Shown: positions 1 through 6,895, numbered from the stretch's first letter. The stretch: 7,675 nt of DNA from Rhodospirillaceae bacterium (GCA_028817685.1 JAPPPC010000749.1:1-7675); one strand, 5' to 3'. Notes: a model not told the origin generated them from the sequence alone. Made by a program: numbers and translations.

Positions 1-2
1 TC

Positions 3-1196
3 GGCTATGTGATGCGCACGACGGCAGTCTACGGTTCCGGCAAATTCGGTTCCGCGGACCGTGAAACGATCGCCGACCGCCCGGAATTCAGGGCACCGTT
101 CCAGGCCGAAATGCTGACCGTCTATCTCATCCGGGCCTTCACGATGGATTTGGTCGAGCGGATGGCCTATCTCCGCGCGCCGGAAACGGCGGTGACCCTC
201 GACAGAGGGATGCGGCGGCACTTGGGTGTCGGCAATTCCACGGGCCTCGGGCTGGCGCCGTTCATCGTCAACCATCCCGCTTTGTTCAATAATTGGATCG
301 CAGCGCGTGAAGCGGCGCTGGCGCGGGTCCGCGCGCGGCCGAAGGCGACAGTGCACGAGGCCCAAGCCTTCGGAAAAATGCTCGCCCGGGCAGTGCGGAA
401 TGTCGATCTTTGGCGTTCTGAACACCCGATCCAGACGAAGAAGCTCGCCATGCTTCGTGAGGATCTGGTGCGCCTGCAGGAATTCGCCGGTGCGGAAAAC
501 ATCTCTGGCGCCATGCCGTGGGACAGTCTTTATCGGTGGGGCGAGCGGGAACTGTCCCTGGAAGGGCAGGAATTGCTGGTTTCCCTGATGCTGGAGGCGC
601 ACGGCGAGGATATTGACGATCTGTCCGATGACATGAGCGCCGATGAAGACGCGGTGTTCGGTATCGATGGGGCGATGCCGCTAGGCAATCTTCGGGCCAT
701 CGTGGAATCGGTTTATGCCTTCGCACTCGGCTTGGACTGGTCTCGTTCCGAAAACAATGCACGGGCCTGGTACGTCTCCGAAGAAAAGCTCGAACCGCGG
801 TTGGGTGAACGGTTCGAAGAGCCGGTCGGCGAATACGAGCAGCCCCTGTCGCCCGGCCGCGACGCCGCACGGATGCATCAGGACATTTTGAAATGGCGCG
901 GCGAAGACAGCGTTGCCGCGTTCCTGTTGCGCCATCCGGAACACCGTCATGTCGCGCGCCGGGCGCAAATCACGGCGCAGTCACCCTATGCGGAAATCCG
1001 CGACAACACCATCGCCGCGGACATGCTGCCGATCGATTTGTTGCGCTGTAAGCTCACCTTTTTCGGGGCGACGCATTTCGACCCGCGCTCCGACCGTTGG
1101 GTGCGTATCAACATGTTCAAGAACGCGCCATTCCCGGATGAACTGGCTGCGTCTCCTTACGACGATTGGTCCTACCCATCGGTGGCGGAGGGCTAG
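3..1196 (+). CDS. Conserved hypothetical protein, 5'-truncated by the window edge
   Basis: An open frame enters from the left edge and ends at TAG 1194-1196, giving 397 visible residues. The GTG at 9 and ATG at 12 are unlikely to be the true start: the frame is open to the first base, neither has a ribosome binding site in view, and the residues around them (GYVMRTTAVYGSGKFG) read like the inside of a conserved domain. The protein looks soluble: no signal peptide or membrane segment is visible. Landmarks are a Gly-rich GVGNSTGLGLAPF stretch near residue 76, a charged helical region (about 95-160), an acidic stretch near 200-215 (EDIDDLSDDMSADEDAV), and a His/Arg-rich HPEHRHVARR segment near 310. 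I do not recognise a named domain and assign no function. It abuts the DUF3726 gene with no gap, so the two are probably co-transcribed and may act together. Confidence is high that it is a gene and low for any role. Confidence 0.85.
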   Translation, partial: GYVMRTTAVYGSGKFGSADRETIADRPEFRAPFQAEMLTVYLIRAFTMDLVERMAYLRAPETAVTLDRGMRRHLGVGNSTGLGLAPFIVNHPALFNNWIAAREAALARVRARPKATVHEAQAFGKMLARAVRNVDLWRSEHPIQTKKLAMLREDLVRLQEFAGAENISGAMPWDSLYRWGERELSLEGQELLVSLMLEAHGEDIDDLSDDMSADEDAVFGIDGAMPLGNLRAIVESVYAFALGLDWSRSENNARAWYVSEEKLEPRLGERFEEPVGEYEQPLSPGRDAARMHQDILKWRGEDSVAAFLLRHPEHRHVARRAQITAQSPYAEIRDNTIAADMLPIDLLRCKLTFFGATHFDPRSDRWVRINMFKNAPFPDELAASPYDDWSYPSVAEG

Positions 1197-1199
1197 GTG
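1187..1199 (+). promoter_or_regulatory. Ribosome binding site fixing the GTG start of the DUF3726 gene
   Basis: GGAGG at 1187-1191 lies five bases before GTG 1197-1199. It sits inside the last codons of the upstream gene, whose TAG (1194-1196) directly precedes the GTG. This placement supports the GTG start and suggests that ribosomes finishing the first gene start the second. Confidence 0.7.
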
Positions 1200-1826
1200 T
1201 CGTTCGCGCTAAACGAAATCGAGGCGACGGCGAACAAGGCGGCGCGCGGTGCCGGGCTCGATTGGGGAATTGCCGAAGAGGCGGGAAAGGCCGTTCGCTG
1301 GCTGGCGGCGCGAGGGCTGCCGGGACCGGAATTGTTGGCGCAAACCCTGAAACGCAACCAGGGGCTTGCGCATGTAGTTTTAGCGCCGAAAACCACCGAT
1401 CGTACCTGGGCTGCGCCGGGTGGCCGGTTATGCCCGCTGATTGCAGGTGCGGCTCTGACGGATTGCGCACACGAAGTTCTTTCCGGGCGAGATCTTCGAC
1501 TGGATCGAACATCCTTTCCCTTGTTGCTGGTGCCCTTCGCCGCAGCGTGCGGCAAGGCGACAGAAGTGGTTATCGAAGTGTCATGGGCGGGCGCTGCGCT
1601 GACGATTGCGTCCGGGACCGAACTCTATATCGATGGGGAAGAATCGAATCCTCCGGAGACTGGATGGGTTCAATGCCGCCGTGTCGCAGACGTCCCGACA
1701 GTGGCAACTGAACCTGAAACCTCACGCTGCTCGGTCGGGGTATCGGCGTGGGACGAATTGAATGAATTCGCGCACCGTACCTACGCGCCGGCAACCGAGG
1801 AGTCCCGGGAACGCGGTGCGGGTTAG
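1197..1826 (+). CDS. DUF3726 domain-containing protein
   Basis: This 209-residue protein starts at GTG and ends at TAG 1824-1826. I recognise it as DUF3726 from its N-terminus: an SFALNEIEATANKAARGAG opening followed by LDWGIAEEAGKAVRWLAARG (about residues 2-40), and a later LCPLIAGAALTD segment near residue 80. The first 50 residues look helical; the rest is mixed and ends in a charged Arg/Glu tail. No signal peptide, membrane segment or recognisable catalytic motif is visible, so it is probably cytoplasmic. The family has no function that I know of. It directly follows the larger unknown gene and shares its strand, so it is very likely its partner in one transcript. Its stop codon is one base from the stop of the convergent VOC gene. 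The family call rests on memory of the N-terminal pattern; the gene itself is secure. Confidence 0.78.
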   Translation: MSFALNEIEATANKAARGAGLDWGIAEEAGKAVRWLAARGLPGPELLAQTLKRNQGLAHVVLAPKTTDRTWAAPGGRLCPLIAGAALTDCAHEVLSGRDLRLDRTSFPLLLVPFAAACGKATEVVIEVSWAGAALTIASGTELYIDGEESNPPETGWVQCRRVADVPTVATEPETSRCSVGVSAWDELNEFAHRTYAPATEESRERGAG

Positions 1827-1827
1827 C

Positions 1828-2184
1828 CTACCCGAGTAACGTCAGCACGTTGCCGTCCGGATCTTCGAAATGGGCGAGCGAACCACCCCAGGGCTGGGTC
1901 TCGGGCGGGGCAGTAAATCGGACACCTTGCGCCACCAGGTCCCGATAGGATTTTGCCAAATCTTCGACCCGTAGGGACAGGCCGACAAACCGGCCGACGA
2001 GCGCATTGCCTTCCGAATCGTCCGGGTCGACCCGTTCGAGCCCAATGCACGGTCCGTCTAGGTCGAATTCCGCCCACCCGATCTCGTCATTGCGGAAACG
2101 CTCCTTCAAGCCCAAGGTCTCGCCGTAAAATCTGCAGGCCTCGTCCCACTGCAGGACGAAAATGCGAATGGCGTAGAGTTCCAT
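1828..2184 (-). CDS. Small single-domain VOC (glyoxalase/bleomycin-resistance fold) protein
   Basis: This 118-residue protein starts at ATG (complement of 2182-2184). A GGAG on the minus strand lies about 11 bases upstream, a rather long spacing. The length and pattern fit one VOC domain of two beta-alpha-beta-beta-beta modules: the first opens ELYAIRIFVLQWDEACRFYGETLGL (described here only by its ends, residues 2 and 26), the second opens GLSLRVEDLAKSY (about 68-80), and the protein closes with FEDPDGNVLTLLG (106-118). The DPDGNxxEL motif that usually gives the last metal ligand here has Thr at 115 instead of Glu. Glu50 (GLERVD) and His105 could still be ligands. The family includes isomerases, dioxygenases and drug-binding proteins, and the substrate cannot be inferred. 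It is divergent from the enolase-superfamily gene across 137 bases, so the two may share control, but that is inference. Confidence 0.85.
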   Translation of the reverse strand: MELYAIRIFVLQWDEACRFYGETLGLKERFRNDEIGWAEFDLDGPCIGLERVDPDDSEGNALVGRFVGLSLRVEDLAKSYRDLVAQGVRFTAPPETQPWGGSLAHFEDPDGNVLTLLG

Positions 2185-2223
2185 TTGATTGCGGTCTCCA
2201 AAATCTTCGACGTCTTGTCATAC

Positions 2224-2242
2224 GCCGGGTCCGCTGACCGGC
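2224..2242. promoter_or_regulatory. Imperfect inverted repeat in a divergent intergenic region (possible operator)
   Basis: GCCGG (2224-2228) and CCGGC (2238-2242) form a five-base dyad around a nine-base centre. An alternative pairing with one bulged G adds GTC/GAC pairs inside. It lies near the middle of the 137-base gap between the divergent VOC and enolase-superfamily genes. No run of T follows it, so it is not a terminator. A regulator site is possible, but a five-base dyad is common by chance at this GC content. I see no convincing sigma-70 promoter for either gene in this gap. Confidence 0.2.
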
Positions 2243-2310
2243 CGATTGAAAACGAGGTCCCGCGGATGGCGTTTCACCGTGATGAATGAGACTATGCACT
2301 CGCCAATGCA

Positions 2311-2324
2311 AGGAGGCTCCGATG
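2311..2324 (+). promoter_or_regulatory. Strong Shine-Dalgarno deciding the start of the enolase-superfamily gene
   Basis: AGGAGG at 2311-2316 lies five bases before ATG 2322-2324. An in-frame ATG at 2286 would place this motif inside the coding region and add 12 residues that do not resemble the family N-terminus, so 2322 is preferred. Confidence 0.8.
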
Positions 2325-3407
2325 CCGATAAAAAACGTCCGCACCGATCATTACCGTATACCGCTTCCCGTCGTCCTATCGGATTCGACGCATGGCGAAA
2401 TACCGGCCTTCGAACTGGTTACGGTTCGGATCGAAGACGAAGACGGTACAGAGGGTGTCGGATACACCTATACGGTGGGTCGGGGCGGGGCGGCCATTCG
2501 TGAGCTAATTGCCCGGGATATGGCGCCCGACCTGGTCGGCGAGGAGGCCGCGCGGGTCGAGGCGCTGTGGAAGATGCTGTGGTGGCGTGTGCACTATGTC
2601 GGGCGTGGCGGCCTCACGGTACACGCGCTGTCGGCAGTGGATATCGCACTGTGGGACTTGAAGGCCAAACAGCTGGGCGAACCGCTATGGCGCTTGCTCG
2701 GCGGCAGCGATCCGAAGGTCAGGGCCTATGCCGGCGGTATCGATCTCTATTTCACCCTCGACGATTTGTTGAAACAGACCGATCGCAATCTGGAAAAGGG
2801 GTTCCGGGCGATCAAGATGAAAGTGGGCAGAGAGAATACCGGCGAGGATATTGAACGCGTTGCCGCGATGCGGAAGCATCTGGGCGACGGATTCCCGCTG
2901 ATGGTCGATGCGAATATGGGCTGGACGGTCGACCAGGCCATCGCCGCCGCACGGCAGCTACAGGACTACAACCTCGTTTGGCTGGAAGAACCGACGATCC
3001 CTGACGACTTTGCCGGGCACTCGCGCATTCTGGCCGAAGGCGGCGTGCCGATCGCAGCGGGCGAGAACCTTCATTCAATCTATGAGTTCGAGCATTTGAT
3101 GGCCGCGAACGGTGTCAGCTATCCCGAGCCGGATGTGTCGAATTGCGGCGGTATCACCGTTTGGATGAAGGTCGCGGCGCTGGCCGAGGCACGCAACCTG
3201 CCGGTGACGTCCCATGGCGTACACGAGCTGCATGTCCATTTGCTTGGCGCGGTGCCGAACGCGTCGTATCTGGAAGCGCATGGCTTCGGTTTGGACAATT
3301 ACATCGCCGAACCGTTGCAGGTGGTGGAGGGCTACGCCACCGCGCCCGATCGGCCGGGGCATGGGGTTGCATTTGACTGGCAGGCGCTCGAGGCCGTCCG
3401 CGGATAG
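2322..3407 (+). CDS. Mandelate racemase/muconate lactonizing enzyme family protein, possibly a sugar-acid dehydratase
   Basis: This 361-residue enzyme has the normal length for the enolase superfamily: an N-terminal capping domain (about 1-125) and a (beta/alpha)7-beta barrel (about 135-340). The catalytic set is complete and falls one residue from mandelate racemase numbering: Lys165 and Lys167 (KMK on strand 2), metal ligands Asp196 (VDAN), Glu222 (LEEP) and Glu248 (AGEN), then Asp271, His298 (SHG) and Glu318. This Lys/His-Asp arrangement defines the mandelate racemase subgroup, which abstracts the proton alpha to a carboxylate using Mg2+ to stabilise an enediolate. N-terminal motifs (STHGEIPAFELVTVRIED; HYVGRGG at 91-97) resemble the L-talarate/galactarate dehydratase branch, so acid sugar dehydration is my best guess; another racemase or dehydratase is possible. 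The protein is expected to be cytoplasmic. No sugar-acid transporter, aldolase or regulator gene is visible beside it. Its stop is two bases from the convergent NRDE gene. Confidence 0.92.
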   Translation: MPIKNVRTDHYRIPLPVVLSDSTHGEIPAFELVTVRIEDEDGTEGVGYTYTVGRGGAAIRELIARDMAPDLVGEEAARVEALWKMLWWRVHYVGRGGLTVHALSAVDIALWDLKAKQLGEPLWRLLGGSDPKVRAYAGGIDLYFTLDDLLKQTDRNLEKGFRAIKMKVGRENTGEDIERVAAMRKHLGDGFPLMVDANMGWTVDQAIAAARQLQDYNLVWLEEPTIPDDFAGHSRILAEGGVPIAAGENLHSIYEFEHLMAANGVSYPEPDVSNCGGITVWMKVAALAEARNLPVTSHGVHELHVHLLGAVPNASYLEAHGFGLDNYIAEPLQVVEGYATAPDRPGHGVAFDWQALEAVRG

Positions 3408-3409
3408 CT

Positions 3410-4186
3410 TCAGTCGTTGCCCGCCGCACCGGCCGGTACTGGGCTGGACATATCGACCGGCTCGAAAGCCGTGATGTCCGGCCGTCCGGCGGCAAAGGAC
3501 CATTTCGCCAGCGCGCCGGGGGCGGGCTTCGGCAGGGCGATCAGGGAGCAGGACACCGTCCCGTAGCCATAGTCACTGACGATGCACATGGGCTCGTCTC
3601 GGCTCGCACCCGTGCGGTCGGACATCAGCCGCGTCCATTCCGACCAATCACCGGAATCCGGGTCCGGTATTTCGGCCGCTTCGAATAGGGGTAGATAGGC
3701 GTCAACGCGGGGTTTGTCGGGATCGTTCCGGTCGCTTGAAGTGAAGAACGAGTAGCCGGCCGGCAGCGCTTCGATCGCGATGCGCTCGGCGCCGGTGCGT
3801 CCGGCGAGCCAATAGGCATCGCGATTGTCGGCGATGACGAGATTAAAGGTCCGATAGGCATTGGGGTCGATGTCACTCAACGCGCCCGCGGCGTCGCGGG
3901 CGTCGGCATGATCCAGGGCTTCAAGGACGAGTTCGCCACGGCTTCTTTTGTCCGCGACCGGCCCCAGCGACCCGACCCCGTTCAGGCACGCCACGGCGAC
4001 ACCATGATCGTTGACGACAAGCAAACTGCCGCCGGAAAGCTCGTCGATGCCCGCGACCGCGTCCGGCCTATCCGGCCAATGCCGTGCCGGCGGGAGCCAG
4101 GATCGCGCCAGCATCTCATCGCGGTTCGCGGCGATGAGGAGGGGCCAGTCATGTTCGGGTCTGCGGAGAATGACAACGGTGCACAT
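3410..4186 (-). CDS. NRDE/TANGO2-family protein
   Basis: This 258-residue protein has the N-terminal hallmarks of the NRDE (TANGO2-like) family: it opens MCTVVILRR and carries the name-giving AANRDE at residues 19-24. Further family-like segments are LSGGSLLVVNDHGVAVACLNG (shown by its ends, 50 and 70), RTFNLVIAD near 112-120, and GYGTVSCSLIAL near 207-218. I chose the ATG at 4186 over one at 4204 because family members begin MC, with Cys2 conserved and possibly exposed after Met removal; neither start has a clear Shine-Dalgarno. The fold is thought to be related to Ntn hydrolases. Eukaryotic TANGO2 has been linked to heme or lipid handling, but bacterial function is unsettled, so no reaction is given. 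There is no signal peptide, so a cytoplasmic site is expected. It diverges from the zeta-subunit gene across 164 bases. Confidence 0.9.
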   Translation of the reverse strand: MCTVVILRRPEHDWPLLIAANRDEMLARSWLPPARHWPDRPDAVAGIDELSGGSLLVVNDHGVAVACLNGVGSLGPVADKRSRGELVLEALDHADARDAAGALSDIDPNAYRTFNLVIADNRDAYWLAGRTGAERIAIEALPAGYSFFTSSDRNDPDKPRVDAYLPLFEAAEIPDPDSGDWSEWTRLMSDRTGASRDEPMCIVSDYGYGTVSCSLIALPKPAPGALAKWSFAAGRPDITAFEPVDMSSPVPAGAAGND

Positions 4187-4270
4187 GGCCGCAGTCGATA
4201 TCATGTTTGCGGGCCAGGCGCCAATCCTGCGAGCCCGATCCCGTATATCGCGAAAAGTACAATTTCATCA

Positions 4271-4301
4271 TTCAAGTGACGGGTCTGATTGATTATATAT
4301 T
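4271..4301 (+). promoter_or_regulatory. Candidate promoter for the zeta-subunit gene
   Basis: The gap between the divergent NRDE and zeta-subunit genes contains an AT-rich island (about 4253-4308) that stands out from the GC-rich surroundings. TATATT at 4296-4301 matches the sigma-70 -10 consensus at five of six positions. TTCAAG at 4271-4276 is a weak -35 with a long 19-base spacer. The leader would be about 40 bases. No minus-strand promoter for the NRDE gene is convincing. Confidence 0.3.
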
Positions 4302-4350
4302 GGGAAACGAACCGCGCCGTGGCGCGCGCCAAGGAAAGGGATCAAGCTTT

Positions 4351-4674
4351 ATGTCTCAGTTTAAGGATCGCCAGAAAGGCTTTGAAAATAAATTCAAAAG
4401 AGATCAGGAGTTTGACTTCAAGGTCAACGCGCGCCGCAACAAATTGCTCGGACTCTGGGCGGCGGATCTGCTGTCGCTGGATGGCGATGCCGCGGATGCC
4501 TATGCCAAGGAGGTCATCGCGTCGGATTTCGACGAGCCGGGCGACGTTGACGTCCTGCAGAAAGTTCTCGGTGATTTGGAAGGCAAGGGCGTCGAAACGT
4601 CAGCCCATCTCGTCCGTAAGGAGATGGACCGGCTGATGTCGGTGGCCCGCGAGCAGATCAGCTCCGAAGCGTAA
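4351..4674 (+). CDS. ATPase inhibitor subunit zeta (DUF1476)
   Basis: This 107-residue protein matches the alphaproteobacterial zeta subunit, first described in Paracoccus denitrificans. That subunit binds F1-ATPase and blocks ATP hydrolysis by the F1Fo ATP synthase, a role comparable to mitochondrial IF1. The N-terminus (SQFKDRQKGFENKFKRDQEF) is charged and probably flexible, as expected for the inhibitory segment. It is followed by the family core FKVNARRNKLLGLWAADLL at 23-41, an acidic region (SDFDEPGDVDVLQKV, 58-72) and a C-terminal helix (HLVRKEMDRLMSVAREQI, 86-103). The start at ATG 4351 fits the family N-terminus; purine-rich AAGGAAAGGG at 4331-4340 is a plausible but slightly distant ribosome binding site. 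The frame is open upstream, but the extra 48 residues look non-coding. It acts at the cytoplasmic face of the inner membrane. It stands apart from any ATP synthase gene in view. Confidence 0.93.
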   Translation: MSQFKDRQKGFENKFKRDQEFDFKVNARRNKLLGLWAADLLSLDGDAADAYAKEVIASDFDEPGDVDVLQKVLGDLEGKGVETSAHLVRKEMDRLMSVAREQISSEA

Positions 4675-4687
4675 GCGCTTTCACAAT

Positions 4688-5563
4688 CTAATCACGGATC
4701 CAGCCTGGGCCCCATAGGTTCAGGCTGCGTTCTTCCATGGGCCAAATTCGGGCTGCCATTTCGCGTGGCATGTTCTCCAGTTCGGCCGAAATTTCGACCT
4801 GATTGCCATGCGGGTCGAGGATCATGAAAAACAAATTGTTGCCGGGACCGTGCCGGCCCGGTCCCCACCAGAGTTTGATTTGAAGGGACGCCATATGGTC
4901 CGCCCAGTCGCGGATCGCGTTCCAGTCATCGACTTCATACGCGTGGTGGTCGCTGCGCACTTCGGAAGCGCTGAAGACGGCAAAGCTGTGATGTTCGGGG
5001 TCGGAACGGTAGAAAGCGACCTTCTTTGAGGCCGGGTCGCCCATATCCGCATTGACGTAGTCCGACGCCACATACCCCAAGGTTTTCTCGTAGAATTTCA
5101 TCATGGGCTGCAGATTGTCGGTCGCGACGACGACATGCTGCAGGCGGCCCGATAGATTTACCGCCGAGGGGACGTTGTTGACCTTTTGCGACGGCAAATC
5201 CGTCCGCGGCAAGCCAAAGACGCTAAGCCAGCCGTCTGGATCGCGCACGGCGACCGCGTCCTCCTGAAAAATGGTCGAGGGCGACGGTTCGGTGTTCAGT
5301 CCCTGACCTTGGAGGAAATCCCGCACGTCTTCGAGTTGCTGACGGTTCTGCAGCCGATAACCGTGGTAGGGCCGTGCGCCGGGTTCGCCCGGGCCGACGA
5401 TCAGGCGGCGTCCGGGCCCTTGCAGCAGATAGGTTTCGTCGGGCAAAGACGTCTGGTGATAGCCGAAAGCGGTGGCGTAGAAATCCGCCAGCATCGCGGG
5501 ATCGTCGGAATCCAAGCGCAGATGGTCCAGTTGCGCCGGCCAAATCGGGGATTCGAGAGTCAT
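4688..5563 (-). CDS. Type I extradiol ring-cleavage dioxygenase-like protein (two VOC domains)
   Basis: This 291-residue protein has the two-domain VOC layout and length of catechol 2,3-dioxygenase/BphC-type enzymes: an N-terminal domain (about 10-117) and a C-terminal metal-binding domain (about 140-260). Counting from the ATG at 5563, the Fe(II) ligands align as His143 (LQHVVVATDN), His207 (one of a DHH pair) and Glu257 (DPHGNQVEIS). The active-site His192 (HHSFAVF) and His238 (GPGRHGPGNN) are also present. The offsets to BphC of strain LB400 (His146, His195, His210, His241, Glu260) are constant. The acid/base Tyr250 position, however, is Met247. Family enzymes cleave a catecholic ring next to the two hydroxyls using O2. 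The start is chosen because AAGG lies seven bases before this ATG; a GTG six bases upstream is possible. It lies 69 bases downstream of the LLM oxidoreductase gene on the same strand, so co-transcription is likely. The substrate is unknown, and a non-dioxygenase VOC role is possible. Confidence 0.87.
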   Translation of the reverse strand: MTLESPIWPAQLDHLRLDSDDPAMLADFYATAFGYHQTSLPDETYLLQGPGRRLIVGPGEPGARPYHGYRLQNRQQLEDVRDFLQGQGLNTEPSPSTIFQEDAVAVRDPDGWLSVFGLPRTDLPSQKVNNVPSAVNLSGRLQHVVVATDNLQPMMKFYEKTLGYVASDYVNADMGDPASKKVAFYRSDPEHHSFAVFSASEVRSDHHAYEVDDWNAIRDWADHMASLQIKLWWGPGRHGPGNNLFFMILDPHGNQVEISAELENMPREMAARIWPMEERSLNLWGPGWIRD

Positions 5564-5632
5564 TGTCACGCCTTACGGTTGGGTCTCTGTTCGGCGAATT
5601 CTATGCCGTTCTGCCGTGCGGGCAAGTAACCG

Positions 5633-6781
5633 CTATTCAGCAGCTTTGGGCAGATAGCTCGGCAGGACCTCGTTGCGGAACAGGTCGATCGACCGCATGG
5701 CGACCTCGTGCGACAGGTCGCCCCATTGGAACGAGCAGACGAAGTAGTTTGCACCGGTGTCTTCGTACTCTTCCATGTAGCGTTTGACCGAGTCGGGAGA
5801 GCCGGCGAGGGCGACACCGCCCAGTCTGGTGGGATCGGTGCGGTTGGATTGCGTGTCGAAACGCTCCAGTTCCGCTTCGATATCTTTGCGGGTCTCGCGG
5901 TCCGGCAAATGCGCGGGCCGTGCGCCGGAGAAGCCGAAGGAGCCGTCCGGGGCGGACTGGAACTGGGTGAGGCCACGCTTTTCGGCTTCGAGACGGCGCG
6001 GGGCGGCCAGGTTCCAGCGATATTTGTCCCAGGCCGGCGTCGCGATCTCAATCGCTTCCTCGTCGGTGTCGGCGACGACCATGTGCACCACCAGACCGAT
6101 CTTCGGGACCTGGCCCTGCACGGTCAGCGCGCCCTCGCCATGGGTTTCTGCCCAGACGCGGTTATATTTCACGACTTCGCTGCGCAGGCTGTCCAGCGTG
6201 CCGACGATGACGGTATTCATGCCTTCCAAGGCCGCCGTCTCCGCATTCCGCATATACCAGAGCGGCGGGTAGGGACGCTGGACCGGTTGCAGGCGCATCG
6301 GCAGGTCGTCGAAGCTGTGGAAGCGCCCCTCATAGTTCAGCGAGTCGGTGTTCAGCCCCTCGCGCATGATGTTGAGGGTCTCCTGATAACGCTCGAAATT
6401 GGTGTCCGAGTCGGCCTCCTGGCCCCAGAAATAGGCCTCCATGACGCCGCCGCGGCCGACGCCGATCTCCATGCGGCCGCCGCTCAGATGGTCGAGCATG
6501 CTGATTTCCTCGATCAGGCGGAGCGGGTGATGCAGGGGCAGCACGTAGACGCAGGGCCCGAAGCGCAGATTTGTCGTCCGCTGCGATACCGCGGCCAGGA
6601 ACACGTTCTGCGACGGGGCGAGGCTGTGCACCGCAGGCGTATGGTGCTCGGCCAGGTGATAGGCGTAGAACCCGGCCTGATCCAAGGCCTCGATCTGTTC
6701 CAGGCGCAGATCGTAGATTTGTTGCAAGGGCATGCCCTCGACGGGCTCGATATGGTCGAAAACGCCGAATTGTAAGGTCAT
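5633..6781 (-). CDS. LLM-class flavin-dependent oxidoreductase (luciferase-like monooxygenase)
   Basis: This 382-residue protein has the length and motifs of the bacterial luciferase-like monooxygenases, single-domain TIM-barrel enzymes that use reduced FMN (or F420 in some branches) and O2. Visible landmarks are FGVFDHIEP at the N-terminus, LAEHHTP (43-49) with the conserved Glu-His-His, the barrel strand NLRFGPCVYVLPLHHPLRL (71-89), LDHLSGGRMEIGVGRGG (96-112), whose Gly-Arg-Gly end normally contacts the flavin phosphate, and a late barrel element GVALAGSPDSV that typically precedes the C-terminal helices. The start at 6781 is favoured by GGGAG six bases upstream; the frame stays open further upstream but that part is not protein-like. 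No flavin reductase is visible, so reduced flavin would come from elsewhere. It heads an apparent two-gene unit with the extradiol dioxygenase-like gene and is divergent from the Rieske oxygenase gene. The substrate is not predictable; oxygenation of an aromatic or ketone intermediate is inferred from the neighbours only. Confidence 0.92.
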   Translation of the reverse strand: MTLQFGVFDHIEPVEGMPLQQIYDLRLEQIEALDQAGFYAYHLAEHHTPAVHSLAPSQNVFLAAVSQRTTNLRFGPCVYVLPLHHPLRLIEEISMLDHLSGGRMEIGVGRGGVMEAYFWGQEADSDTNFERYQETLNIMREGLNTDSLNYEGRFHSFDDLPMRLQPVQRPYPPLWYMRNAETAALEGMNTVIVGTLDSLRSEVVKYNRVWAETHGEGALTVQGQVPKIGLVVHMVVADTDEEAIEIATPAWDKYRWNLAAPRRLEAEKRGLTQFQSAPDGSFGFSGARPAHLPDRETRKDIEAELERFDTQSNRTDPTRLGGVALAGSPDSVKRYMEEYEDTGANYFVCSFQWGDLSHEVAMRSIDLFRNEVLPSYLPKAAE

Positions 6782-6809
6782 GTCGGACTCCCGGAAGCGG
6801 CTGGTGCGG

Positions 6810-6840
6810 CTTATCCTGCCATTTTCGGCCCCGCTTTCAA
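6810..6840 (-). promoter_or_regulatory. Weak candidate promoter for the LLM/dioxygenase unit
   Basis: On the minus strand, TTGAAA (complement of 6835-6840) matches the -35 consensus at five of six positions. GATAAG (complement of 6810-6815) is a poor -10 at a 19-base spacing. The position in the divergent gap is right, but the -10 is weak, so this is tentative. Confidence 0.2.
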
Positions 6841-6865
6841 ATTCTGCGACAGTTCGCCACCCGTA

Positions 6866-6895
6866 TTGCCGCTGCAGCCGGGAACCCGCTATGCT
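6866..6895 (+). promoter_or_regulatory. Candidate sigma-70-like promoter for the Rieske oxygenase gene
   Basis: TTGCCG (6866-6871) and TATGCT (6890-6895) are separated by 18 bases and would start transcription near 6902, giving a leader of about 25 bases. An eight-base palindrome, GCTGCAGC at 6871-6878, overlaps the spacer and could bind a regulator, though it is short. The two divergent units share a 145-base region, so joint control by one activator or repressor is plausible but not shown. Confidence 0.3.

Noticed and set aside
286..870. Minus-strand open frame of 194 codons opposite the first gene
   Set aside because: It is Arg/Pro-rich and low in complexity, as expected from antisense reading of a GC-rich gene; no domain is visible.
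4669..4683. Small hairpin AAGCG-TAAG-CGCTT at the end of the zeta-subunit gene
   Set aside because: The stem is only five pairs, overlaps the stop codon, and is followed by three T at most, too weak to call a terminator.
5708..6775. Plus-strand open frame of 355 codons opposite the LLM gene
   Set aside because: It mirrors the LLM coding sequence codon by codon, with repetitive Ala/Val/Asp/His composition and no recognisable domain.
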